This document shows positions 1 through 5,430 of a stretch of DNA of 5,788 bases, piece after piece (within the stretch, counting starts at the first letter, position 1; each line of letters starts with the position of its first letter). The notes beneath the pieces are model-generated. The model saw nothing but the letters and a program-made list of their open reading frames with translations, searched no databases and was not told where the DNA came from. The stretch is taken from assembly GCA_947176055.1 (NCBI GenBank), contig CAMWPE010000160.1, forward strand, positions 1 to 5,788. Reading direction: 5' to 3'. Made by a program: the position numbers and the translations under genes. The DNA comes from an uncultured Desulfovibrio sp. (GTDB lineage: Bacteria; Desulfobacterota; Desulfovibrionia; Desulfovibrionales; Desulfovibrionaceae).

Positions 1-1767
1 GGTATGGCGCGGCTGGACGCTCTCTTCGGCGAAGGGCTCGAGGTATTCCACGCAGGCGCGGGGCTCGCCGGCCTGGGAGACCTTGCGGTTGACCAGGGCG
101 ATCAGGAGCGAATTTCCGTCGGGTCCCGGGAGGGAGACCAGCTGACGGACTTCGCCGTCCGTGGAGTGGCGGTGCCAGGCTACGATCTCATGCTCGCGCA
201 GGTAGGTCAGGCCGGCCAGTGAGCCGTCGGCGGTCGCCATCCAGACAATGCCGTAGGGTTCCTGCTGCCAGGCCCAGGAGACGACGGGGGAGCGGGCGAG
301 GATGTGACGGGCGAGGATTGACAGATCCGTCGCCTGGTATTTGTCGTCGGCGTAACTGTAGGCCAGATCACGGACGACGCGACCGCCGCGACTTGCGAAC
401 AGCAGGGAGCCGCCGGCTTCCAGCGGCTCTAGCCCCGCCTGACTGCCCCAGGACGACTGCGGCTGGAAAGAGATGTTTTTTGGCGAGAGGGCCTCCTCGC
501 CCGCGCCGGACAAAACCCATTCGCCGCCGCCGGAGCCGATGATCAGGCCGCGACGGTCGGGCATGACCCAGAGGATACGGCTGGCCCTGGGCGTGGCCAG
601 GGTCGCCTCGATGGCGTCGTCGTCGTCCGGAGGCTGGCTGGCGGCCATGGATTCAAAGTGGCCGGAGGGGGAGAGCCAGACAGTCAGGGGCTTCGCGCGG
701 GAGGAGGCGAAGCCCAGGCGCTGCTGGAACATGAAGACCAGGGCCGGATACTTGTCCGGTCCGTCAAAGGGATTCCTGTATTCCGGCGGCGAGTCCTCCG
801 TGTCCGGCGCGATATTCTTGTCGTCAAAGACAAAGAGGCCGTCGTCGTCTTTCTCCGTTGTCGAGCCTATATAGCCGAACACGCCCCCGTCCCGCTTATA
901 GACCCGGATTTCGCCGATGTCGTCCCGGGATTTTATCCAGATCCTGATAAAGAAGTCCTGGCGCAGGGCCTGCGCTATCTCCGTGATCTTTTCCGAAGGC
1001 ATGGACTCCTCGCCGGTGTCCTTGTCGATGGCCGTGACCAGATAGACGTGAGGAATCCAGGCCCCCGTCTCATTGTAATTGCCCTGGTAATGGGCATGGT
1101 CAATCCGGGGAGCCGCGATCCCCGGCGTCCATCTCAGGTCGGCGTAACGCCAGTCCTCGTCCCCGCGGCGCATGAGCTTGCCCGGCGGCGTATCCTCGCA
1201 GGCGCAATAGACGACGTCCCCGGACTGGCAGAACCGCATTTTTTCAAGCCAGTCGCCCCGCCAGGGCAGTTTCAACAGATCCCCGCTCCTGACCAGCCCG
1301 ACCCCCGCGGCGCCGCGCTCCGGTCGCCAGACGCGCAGAAAAACCCCCGCCTCGTTGCCGTAAAACTCCAGAAGCCGCGTCTCCGTCTCCGAAAAAACAA
1401 AGGGAACCAGCCGGACAGGGCCCGAGGCGTCCAGCGTCCCCGCGAAGCCCGCGAACAAAAATCCCGGCCGCTTCGATACGCCGCCGCAGGGCAGGGGCAC
1501 CATGTTCAGGAGACGATGACAGCCGGTCTGATACCGCGCCTGATCAAAGCGCGCCGACAAGCCGGGCGAAATTTCCCCCCCATTCAGCGCGTTCTTCGCC
1601 AGTACCAGCGAAGTCGACCGGCCCTGGCCGGAATCGTCCGGCGAAGAAACAGGCGAGGCGCGGGGCGACGCCTCGGGCTGGCCGGAAGACGGGGAAGACT
1701 GGCGCGCGAATTCGGACATCCCCTTGATAAGCGAAGCCAGATTCTTTTCGCGCTGATTCAGGTTCAT
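1..1767 (-). CDS. Phage tail/virion structural protein, tail-nozzle-like (partial, 3' end beyond the left edge)
   Basis: The frame is open for 589 codons from ATG at 1767 to the left edge with no stop. An AAGGA Shine-Dalgarno (plus 1774-1778) lies 6 bases before the ATG. I read motifs that recur in virion proteins of short-tailed phages. These are GGEISPGL..RFDQARY at residues 63-79, GGVSKRPGF at about 95-103, RFCQSGDVVYCA at 178-189, PPGKLMRRGDEDW at about 194-206, YPALVFMFQQRLGFASS at 340-356, WLSPSG at 364-369, IGSGGGEW at 410-417 and LLFASRGGRVVRDLAY at 455-470. The 'GGEIS..R.D..Y' and 'RPG' signatures resemble T7 gp12-type tail nozzle proteins, which form the distal tube of the short tail. 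Membership of the virion is well supported; the exact nozzle role is inference. Residues 21-53 form a Ser/Pro-rich linker ahead of the conserved part, which is unusual. The gene reads away from the packaging block. Confidence 0.82.
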   Translation of the reverse strand, partial: MNLNQREKNLASLIKGMSEFARQSSPSSGQPEASPRASPVSSPDDSGQGRSTSLVLAKNALNGGEISPGLSARFDQARYQTGCHRLLNMVPLPCGGVSKRPGFLFAGFAGTLDASGPVRLVPFVFSETETRLLEFYGNEAGVFLRVWRPERGAAGVGLVRSGDLLKLPWRGDWLEKMRFCQSGDVVYCACEDTPPGKLMRRGDEDWRYADLRWTPGIAAPRIDHAHYQGNYNETGAWIPHVYLVTAIDKDTGEESMPSEKITEIAQALRQDFFIRIWIKSRDDIGEIRVYKRDGGVFGYIGSTTEKDDDGLFVFDDKNIAPDTEDSPPEYRNPFDGPDKYPALVFMFQQRLGFASSRAKPLTVWLSPSGHFESMAASQPPDDDDAIEATLATPRASRILWVMPDRRGLIIGSGGGEWVLSGAGEEALSPKNISFQPQSSWGSQAGLEPLEAGGSLLFASRGGRVVRDLAYSYADDKYQATDLSILARHILARSPVVSWAWQQEPYGIVWMATADGSLAGLTYLREHEIVAWHRHSTDGEVRQLVSLPGPDGNSLLIALVNRKVSQAGEPRACVEYLEPFAEESVQPRHT

Positions 1768-1773
1768 ACGGGA

Positions 1774-1778
1774 TCCTT
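1774..1778 (-). promoter_or_regulatory. Ribosome binding site of the tail gene
   Basis: On the minus strand AAGGA lies 6 bases before ATG 1767. It supports this start over the internal Met17, so the Ser/Pro-rich N-terminal extension is probably translated. Confidence 0.7.
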
Positions 1779-1946
1779 TTTAGAGGCCAAAGAGACGAAT
1801 AAGGCAAGGGGCCGGAAAAGGCGCGGGGAGGCTACGCGGCCCAATGACCGGCGCGCGCCCTCCTTCCAGACCTTCCGGTCGCGTCCCGCGGCGGTCGGAG
1901 GGGTTGGGGCGGTGTCGCCTGTCCTTCGCAAGGCCGGGAGACGGGG

Positions 1947-1968
1947 ATAAAAATCGCGGGCGCCGCGA
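1947..1968 (-). terminator. Candidate intrinsic terminator, minus strand
   Basis: On the minus strand the stem TCGCGG-cgc-CCGCGA (6 bp, 3-base loop) is followed directly by TTTTTAT. It would stop leftward transcripts entering from the lysis-block side before they reach the tail gene. This would mean the tail gene's own promoter lies between about 1770 and 1946. The stem is short, so this is a moderate call. Confidence 0.45.
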
Positions 1969-1988
1969 CAAGGCGTCAACCCCGATCC

Positions 1989-2006
1989 GGACGACCGGAG
2001 TCGTCC
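1989..2006. repeat. Perfect inverted repeat GGACGAC-cgga-GTCGTCC
   Basis: Two 7-base arms around a 4-base centre lie between the divergent genes. The position suits a repressor operator or an mRNA hairpin. It has no T-run, so it is not an intrinsic terminator. Whether it binds a protein cannot be told from sequence. Confidence 0.5.
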
Positions 2007-2069
2007 CGGGAAGGCCCGTGCCCGGCCAGCCCCCCGGGCGGGTTTAAAGTGGGCGCGTCCGCAAAATCC

Positions 2070-2077
2070 GGGGGAGG
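2070..2077 (+). promoter_or_regulatory. Ribosome binding site of the holin-like gene
   Basis: GGGGGAGG ends 6 bases before ATG 2084 and fixes that start. Confidence 0.7.
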
Positions 2078-2083
2078 CTTACT

Positions 2084-2332
2084 ATGAACGGTTTTCCTTT
2101 TGGCCGCGAGAAAAGACAGGATCCCGTCCCGACCGACGGGATCGCGGGCCAGCGCCGCGAGAAAATCCCGCAAAAGAGGGCTTCGCCGCGGACAGTCCTG
2201 GCCATTGTCCTCGGCCTGGCCCTGATCTGGGAATTTGTCGGCCGTCCCCTGACAGAGGCTGTCTTCGAGATGAAATTTGAATCTCATCTTGAAGACCTCC
2301 TCAGGCTCCTGCTCGCTCTGGGAGGCATGTAA
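2084..2332 (+). CDS. Small holin-like membrane protein (resembles C-terminal part of 3-TM phage holins)
   Basis: This 82-aa protein has a polar, basic N-terminus (about 1-36, with RREK and QKRASPR). A hydrophobic membrane segment follows at about 37-53, ending WEFVGRPL (49-56). After a short polar stretch comes a Leu-rich helix at about 69-82 (LEDLLRLLLALGGM). The pattern 'LGLALIWEFVGRPL...DLL.LLLALGG' resembles the C-terminal half of the 3-TM holin family, in which a W/F-(V/I)-x-x-P-L segment is followed by a Leu/Gly-rich end. Holins open the inner membrane at the end of infection. The protein is much shorter than the usual family member, so the first part of the canonical protein is missing or replaced. 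It is the first gene of the rightward block, 55 bases before the next membrane gene. The holin call rests on motif resemblance and context; an unrelated small membrane protein is possible. Confidence 0.6.
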   Translation: MNGFPFGREKRQDPVPTDGIAGQRREKIPQKRASPRTVLAIVLGLALIWEFVGRPLTEAVFEMKFESHLEDLLRLLLALGGM

Positions 2333-2358
2333 CCGCCGCGACCGGCCATGAGACTTGT

Positions 2359-2374
2359 CCCCGCCGGCGCGGGG
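2359..2374 (+). promoter_or_regulatory. Hairpin abutting the RBS of the next gene
   Basis: CCCCGC-cggc-GCGGGG is a perfect 6-bp GC stem with a 4-base loop. It ends exactly where the AAGGAGGA Shine-Dalgarno (2375-2382) begins. No T-run follows, so it is not a terminator. It could affect mRNA decay or ribosome loading. The same stem arms recur in the hairpin at 5234-5249. Confidence 0.5.
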
Positions 2375-2387
2375 AAGGAGGAAACAA

Positions 2388-2639
2388 ATGGACCATCTGA
2401 ACGCGCTCTATCAATACGCCGCCCCGGCCCTTCTGCTCCTGAATGTCTGGTTCCTGCGCCAGGCCCTCGCCTTCGGTCGCGACATCCTGCGCCGCAACCA
2501 GGAAGAACACGAGCGCTTCTCCCGCCTTTTCCAGGCTCATGACCGTCGCCTGATCCGGCTGGAAGCGGCGCGCCGGCGGGACTGGAGCCAGGATCCGGAC
2601 GAAAACGAGAGGGAGCTGTACGGCGATCAGACTTCGTAG
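2388..2639 (+). CDS. Small membrane-anchored coiled-coil protein, possible lysis accessory
   Basis: This protein has 83 aa from ATG 2388. An in-frame upstream ATG at 2355 exists, but AAGGAGGA at 2375-2382, 5 bases before 2388, strongly favours the shorter start. Residues about 7-23 form one membrane helix (Ala/Leu-rich, ending NVWFLR). A highly charged helix at about 31-64 follows, rich in R, E, Q and Leu/Phe at heptad-like spacing (RLF..HDRRLIRLEAARRR), then an acidic tail (DPDENERE). One TM plus a coiled coil is common among small phage proteins, including inner-membrane spanins and the DUF2730-type proteins next to holins. The position after a holin candidate suits a lysis accessory role. 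I do not recognise a specific family, and the function is inference. Confidence 0.65.
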   Translation: MDHLNALYQYAAPALLLLNVWFLRQALAFGRDILRRNQEEHERFSRLFQAHDRRLIRLEAARRRDWSQDPDENERELYGDQTS

Positions 2640-2677
2640 AGTTTCCGGTCCCGACGTCAAGGCTGTCAAAGGAGGCG

Positions 2678-2683
2678 TATAAT
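2678..2683 (+). promoter_or_regulatory. Possible -10 box (TATAAT)
   Basis: A perfect TATAAT sits in the 127-bp gap before the 71-aa gene. At 17 bp upstream the -35 position reads CGTCAA, a poor match, and there is no extended -10 TG. Inverted arms GTCCCG (2648-2653) and CGGGAC (2692-2697) flank it, which could mark a regulated promoter or be chance. Confidence 0.35.
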
Positions 2684-2750
2684 AACCGCGCCGGGACGAG
2701 GCTCGGGATCGGAACGAAAAAGGCGACGATAATTCCGGATATATTCATAT

Positions 2751-2757
2751 AAGGGAG
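2751..2757 (+). promoter_or_regulatory. Ribosome binding site of the 71-aa gene
   Basis: AAGGGAG lies 9 bases before ATG 2767, inside a short AT-rich patch (about 2729-2765) that differs from the GC-rich surroundings. Confidence 0.65.
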
Positions 2758-2766
2758 ATAAAACAG

Positions 2767-2982
2767 ATGGAAACCAAAACGCAAGTGTCGGCCAGACACA
2801 AAGAGGAATGGGCGAGGTTCCGGGAGACTTTTCTGAAGGGCTGTCCGGAGGATCTGGAGACGGCGAAGCTGGCCAGGGCCTGCGCCGACGTTCTCAAGAT
2901 TTACCAGGACGGCGAGCGGCGGGCCTTCGGTTTCGCCGCGGACGAGGACGACAACGAGCTGTCCATAGCCTGGAACGAGTAG
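2767..2982 (+). CDS. Small acidic phage protein upstream of terL, candidate reduced terminase small subunit
   Basis: This 71-aa protein has a charged N-terminal helix (about 10-24, HKEEWARFRETFLKG). A second helix spans about 31-56, with TAKLARACADVLKIYQDGERRAFGF at 32-56, and an acidic end follows (DEDDNELSIAW). The stretch '(A/V)LKIxQxGERxAxG' followed by an acidic, beta-prone tail is reminiscent of the C-terminal part of some terminase small subunits and related small phage proteins. TerS recognises the packaging site and stimulates TerL. There is no room for the usual N-terminal helix-turn-helix DNA-binding domain. The last gene before terL is the usual TerS place, but a 300-bp gap separates them. 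The gene is convincing from its RBS, composition and position; the TerS role is speculative, and it could simply be a conserved protein of unknown function. Confidence 0.68.
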   Translation: METKTQVSARHKEEWARFRETFLKGCPEDLETAKLARACADVLKIYQDGERRAFGFAADEDDNELSIAWNE

Positions 2983-3047
2983 TTTTATCCGTATCGCGCG
3001 AGGGTCGCGCGGGCCAGAAGCGAGCGGACCGCGCTCCGCGGGGGGAC

Positions 3048-3075
3048 AAAAAAGCCCGGCGCGGGAGCTCCGGCT
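3048..3075 (-). terminator. Candidate intrinsic terminator, minus strand
   Basis: On the minus strand AGCCGG pairs with CCGGGCT (one bulged G, 10-base loop), followed by TTTTTTG. It would stop leftward antisense transcripts before they cross the lysis genes. The bulge makes it weaker than the hairpins at 5228-5430. Confidence 0.4.
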
Positions 3076-3079
3076 CATC

Positions 3080-3093
3080 GCTCCGCGCGGAGC
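3080..3093. repeat. Perfect 14-bp palindrome GCTCCGCGCGGAGC
   Basis: A gapless palindrome in the gene-free stretch before terL, with a half-copy GCTCCGCG at 3033-3040. It could be a site for a dimeric protein or part of RNA structure. Confidence 0.5.
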
Positions 3094-3124
3094 AAAACCC
3101 CATAGCGGAACGCGGGGTCCGACA

Positions 3125-3154
3125 AAGCGGGCGCGACAAGCGCGAAGCCCGCTT
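3125..3154. repeat. Inverted repeat AAGCGGGC / GCCCGCTT
   Basis: Perfect 8-bp arms enclose a 14-base centre. No T-run follows on the plus strand, so this is not an intrinsic terminator in that direction. Confidence 0.5.
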
Positions 3155-3224
3155 AAGTTTGGAAAGAGGGGGAACGGGGATCAAAATGTCGCGAATTTTT
3201 TCGATCCTCCCCCCGTTCGCGCCC

Positions 3225-3247
3225 CGCGAAGTCCATTCCGCTTCGCG
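3225..3247. repeat. Inverted repeat CGCGAAG / CTTCGCG before the terL RBS
   Basis: Perfect 7-bp arms with a 9-base loop, followed by an A-rich run (3248-3264) and then the terL RBS. In the mRNA it would be a 5' leader hairpin of terL; the A-rich run may keep the RBS unpaired. Confidence 0.45.
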
Positions 3248-3270
3248 AAAAACAAAAAATTAAATCCCCG

Positions 3271-3274
3271 AAGG
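3271..3274 (+). promoter_or_regulatory. Ribosome binding site of terL
   Basis: AAGG (in GAAGGCG) lies 8 bases before ATG 3283. It is a modest site, placed right after an A-rich leader. Confidence 0.55.
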
Positions 3275-3282
3275 CGACAGCC

Positions 3283-4644
3283 ATGAAGATCATTATCCCG
3301 TACAAGCCCAGATATCCGGAGGCGCACGCGAAGCTTGACGCGGCGCGGTTTTCGGTATTGGTGGCGCATCGGCGGTTCGGGAAGACGGTGCTGGCGATCA
3401 ATCATCTGATCAAGAGGGCGGCGACGTGCCCGTTGCCCCGGGGGCATTTTGGCTATGTGGCTCCCCTGCTTCACCAGGCCCGGACGATCTGCTGGGATTA
3501 TCTCCTGCATTTTACGGCGAAGATCCCCGGGCGCGTAATCAGTAGGCGGGATCTGTCCGTGCGGATACCCAGCGCCGGCGGCGGGGCGATGGTGAGACTG
3601 TTCGGGGCGAGCAATCCGGACGCGCTCCGGGGCCTCTATTTTGACGGGGTCGTCATGGACGAGGTCGCGCAGATGAAGCCGGACGTCTGGGAGGAGATCA
3701 TCATGCCGGCGCTCGCGGACCGGAAGGGCTTCGCGGTTTTTATCGGCACGCCGAAGGGGATTAATTTGTTTTCGAGAATTTATTACCATGCCGCGAGGGA
3801 GGAGGCGGCGGGGAATCGCGAGTGGGCGGCCTTGAGGTATCCGGCCAGCCAGACGACGGCCCTGGGAGCGGAGGAGCTTGAGAGATTGAGAAGGGAATTG
3901 TCCGAGAACAAGTACAGGCAGGAGATGGAGTGCGATTTTTCGGCCAGCGGGGACGACGCGCTGATCAGCCTGGAGGAAGTGGACAAGGCTCTGAAAAGGA
4001 CGGTCGATGAAAAGCTGGCGGCCATATCGCCGCTGATTCTGGGCGTGGACATAGCGCGGTTCGGGGACGACGCCACGGTGTTCTTCCCTCGCAGGGGCCC
4101 GCTGGCCATGGAGCCGGTAATTTTGAGGAAGCGGAGCAACACGGAGGCCGCGGGGGCGCTGATCTCCTGGATAGCGGAGCACAAGCCGCGAATGGTCAAT
4201 ATAGATCAGGGCCAGGGGACGGGCGTTATTGACATAGTCCGCGACACGGTGGGAAGCGCGAAGTGCATAGTGAACGAGGTGCCCTTTGGGAGCAGGCCGA
4301 ACCAGCCGCTTTTTGTGAACAGGCGCAGCGAAATGTGGCATAAAATTCGCGATTGGCTGAAGGGCGGCGGGAGTTTGCCGGCCAGCCCGGCGACGGCCCA
4401 GGCGCTTTTGGCGGAGCTGACCTGCCCGACCTATGGCTACGACAGCCAGGGGAGGATCAGGCTGGAGGCCAAGGACGACATCAGAAAGAGGCTGGGCCAT
4501 TCCACGGACATCGGCGACGCGCTGGCCCTGACCTTCGCCGTTGATCTGCCCATCGACGCGGCCGACGTCCTGGGCGGCAAGGGGGGAGTCTTCAGGGAAC
4601 TCCGGAACGGGAAGCGAAGACTGTTCAATCCTTTTGGGAGGTAG
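3283..4644 (+). CDS. terL: Phage terminase large subunit (TerL)
   Basis: This 453-aa protein is the motor that pumps DNA into proheads and cuts concatemers. The N-terminal ATPase shows a Walker A variant AHRRFGKT (28-35). Its Walker B is VVMDE (123-127) with catalytic Glu127, and its coupling motif is FIGTPKG (153-159). ALRGLYFDG (114-122) precedes Walker B, as is typical. The C-terminal RNase H-like nuclease shows GVDIARFGDDAT (254-265, first Asp at 256), NIDQGQGTG (306-314, Asp308) and DIGDALAL (409-416, likely Asp412), the three acidic positions expected for metal binding. All key residues are present and the length is normal to slightly short, so it should be active. It follows the 71-aa gene after 300 non-coding bases and is almost joined to the GNAT-like gene. 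Whether packaging is cos- or headful-type cannot be decided here. Confidence 0.97.
   Translation: MKIIIPYKPRYPEAHAKLDAARFSVLVAHRRFGKTVLAINHLIKRAATCPLPRGHFGYVAPLLHQARTICWDYLLHFTAKIPGRVISRRDLSVRIPSAGGGAMVRLFGASNPDALRGLYFDGVVMDEVAQMKPDVWEEIIMPALADRKGFAVFIGTPKGINLFSRIYYHAAREEAAGNREWAALRYPASQTTALGAEELERLRRELSENKYRQEMECDFSASGDDALISLEEVDKALKRTVDEKLAAISPLILGVDIARFGDDATVFFPRRGPLAMEPVILRKRSNTEAAGALISWIAEHKPRMVNIDQGQGTGVIDIVRDTVGSAKCIVNEVPFGSRPNQPLFVNRRSEMWHKIRDWLKGGGSLPASPATAQALLAELTCPTYGYDSQGRIRLEAKDDIRKRLGHSTDIGDALALTFAVDLPIDAADVLGGKGGVFRELRNGKRRLFNPFGR
4636..4641 (+). promoter_or_regulatory. Ribosome binding site of the GNAT-like gene inside the terL 3' end
   Basis: GGGAGG lies within the last codons of terL, 4 bases before ATG 4646. 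The terL stop (4642-4644) sits between them, with only one base before the ATG, which suggests translational coupling. Confidence 0.65.
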
Positions 4645-4645
4645 C

Positions 4646-5305
4646 ATGGACGGGGGCGCGTCGGGCGGCCGGCCAACGGCGACAAGGACGACATTCGAAG
4701 AGGACGGGGCGGCGATAGGCGAATTTCTGGCGGGTCTTCCGGTCAAAAGGCTGAATTACTGCCTTTGGGATCTCGCGCCCGCGAGGGATCCGCGGGAGCT
4801 CGCGGCGAGGCTGGGGGAAGGGGAAGCCCTGGAGATCGCCACTTATGAAAAAGCCGCGGCGCTGGATTTTCTGGAGGGAGTCTTGAGAAAGGCTCCGGAA
4901 ATTTTCATGGCGGGGGAGGGGAGGGAGATTCTGGCCCTGGCCTGGACGAGGCCGCTTACCGGCGAGTCTCCGGCCGCGAACATTCACTTTATGACGAAAA
5001 AGGACAGGCGCGTCCGGAGGTTTTTCGGGGAGATTGTCAGGGACGTCCTCCGGCTGACGGAGGCGCCGGCGCTCTGCGGCCTGATTCCGGCAAGATACGC
5101 GACGGAGACGATGGCCGCCGATCTGGCCCGGGCGGGCTTCGAAATCATGGCCACAATTCCGGCGGCCTGCCATCTCGCGCGTTGGGACAGGATCGTCGAT
5201 GGTCTTTTCTGTTACTGGGCGCGAGCTAAAAAACCCCGCCCGCGCGGGGAGGACGGACAGGGCAGGGAAGCGCCCGGACAGGGACAAAGGCGGCCGGCGC
5301 GATAA
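4646..5305 (+). CDS. GNAT-fold (N-acetyltransferase-like) phage protein
   Basis: This protein has 219 aa. The same frame is open further upstream inside terL, but ATG 4646 has the RBS and starts one base after the terL stop. A GNAT-like pattern is visible: strand EILALAW (94-100), strand ANIHFM (111-116), and a long basic helix KKDRRVRRFFGEIVRDVLRL (118-137). Then come strand ALCGLIP (142-148), a helix ending DLARAGFE (159-166) in the usual 'L...GF' place, and a final strand GLFCYWAR (186-193). No clear R/Q-x-x-G-x-G/A acetyl-CoA loop is seen, so catalysis is doubtful. GNAT-like proteins are known in phage virions (T7 gp13 is acetyltransferase-like) and near terminase genes, so a morphogenesis role is plausible. 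Residues 194-219 are an odd basic, Gly/Pro/Gln-rich tail whose DNA contains a minus-strand terminator hairpin. This suggests a 3' frameshift or a recently extended end. Confidence 0.75.
   Translation: MDGGASGGRPTATRTTFEEDGAAIGEFLAGLPVKRLNYCLWDLAPARDPRELAARLGEGEALEIATYEKAAALDFLEGVLRKAPEIFMAGEGREILALAWTRPLTGESPAANIHFMTKKDRRVRRFFGEIVRDVLRLTEAPALCGLIPARYATETMAADLARAGFEIMATIPAACHLARWDRIVDGLFCYWARAKKPRPRGEDGQGREAPGQGQRRPAR
5228..5249 (-). terminator. Intrinsic terminator, minus strand (1 of 3)
   Basis: On the minus strand CCCCGC-gcgg-GCGGGG, a perfect 6-bp GC stem with a 4-base loop, is followed by TTTTTT. It lies inside the 3' end of the plus-strand GNAT-like gene and faces transcripts coming from the right. 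Confidence 0.7.
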
Positions 5306-5328
5306 AAAACCGCCGGACAAGCCGGCGG
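5304..5328 (-). terminator. Intrinsic terminator, minus strand (2 of 3)
   Basis: On the minus strand CCGCCGG-cttgt-CCGGCGG, a perfect 7-bp stem, is followed by TTTTTT. It overlaps the stop codon of the GNAT-like gene. No T-run follows on the plus strand, so it is oriented leftward. Confidence 0.72.
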
Positions 5329-5399
5329 CGGGAGAGCTTGACCCCGGAGACTCCTTTATAAATAACAGGGAGGAACGGAGAGAAGGCGCGGTTTTAAAT

Positions 5400-5430
5400 A
5401 AAAAGCCCCGCCAAACAGACAAAGCGGGGC
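5400..5430 (-). terminator. Intrinsic terminator, minus strand (3 of 3)
   Basis: On the minus strand GCCCCGC and GCGGGGC form a perfect 7-bp stem with a 12-base loop, followed by TTTTTATTT. It is the first of the three terminators that a leftward transcript would meet. Confidence 0.75.

Larger units (their letters stand above)
1768..2083. other. Divergent intergenic region between tail gene and lysis block
   Basis: This 316-bp gap separates the leftward tail gene from the rightward lysis-packaging block, so promoters for both would be expected here. I find no convincing -35/-10 pair. On the minus strand TTGACG (plus 1974-1979) is a fair -35, but no good -10 follows at 16-18 bp. The gap holds a terminator-like hairpin facing the minus strand (1947-1968) and a perfect dyad (1989-2006), both annotated separately. 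Short frames on both strands cross it, but they are Arg/Pro-rich, lack recognisable motifs and look like GC-rich noise. Confidence 0.6.
2983..3282. other. Dyad-rich non-coding region before terL
   Basis: I see no credible gene in these 300 bases. The region holds an unusual density of inverted repeats: 2995-3011 (CGCGCG arms, AGGGT loop), 3022-3036 (GAGCG/CGCTC), 3053-3075, 3080-3093 (a perfect 14-bp palindrome, GCTCCGCGCGGAGC), 3097-3118 (ACCCC/GGGGT with an inner GCG/CGC), 3125-3154 (AAGCGGGC/GCCCGCTT), 3172-3218 (GAACGGGG/CCCCGTTC, both edged by GATC) and 3225-3247 (CGCGAAG/CTTCGCG). It ends in an A-rich patch at 3248-3264. GCTCCGCG occurs twice (3033, 3080). The place next to terminase suits a packaging-site or regulatory role, which is inference. 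Confidence 0.6.

Noticed and set aside
1779..1807. Minus-strand TTGCCT-17-TCTAAA as a promoter for the tail gene
   Set aside because: Both boxes match only 4 of 6, and the start point would fall in or after the ribosome binding site.
658..1950. 430-codon open frame on the plus strand
   Set aside because: Antisense to the tail gene, Arg/Pro-rich, no recognisable motif; long antisense frames are common in GC-rich DNA. The minus frame carries clear virion-protein motifs.
1764..1979. 71-codon minus-strand frame whose stop overlaps the tail gene ATG (ATGA)
   Set aside because: The overlap looks like translational coupling, but the frame runs through the terminator-like hairpin, has no evident RBS and is low-complexity Arg/Pro/Ala.
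2284..3078. 264-codon open frame on the minus strand
   Set aside because: Antisense to two small genes with good ribosome binding sites; Gly/Arg/Pro-rich composition typical of noise.
3125..3160. AAGCGGGC/GCCCGCTT hairpin as a plus-strand terminator
   Set aside because: It is followed by AAGTTTGG rather than a T-run.
3181..4746. 521-codon open frame on the minus strand
   Set aside because: Antisense to TerL, whose motifs are unmistakable; the product is Arg/Pro/His-rich with no domain.
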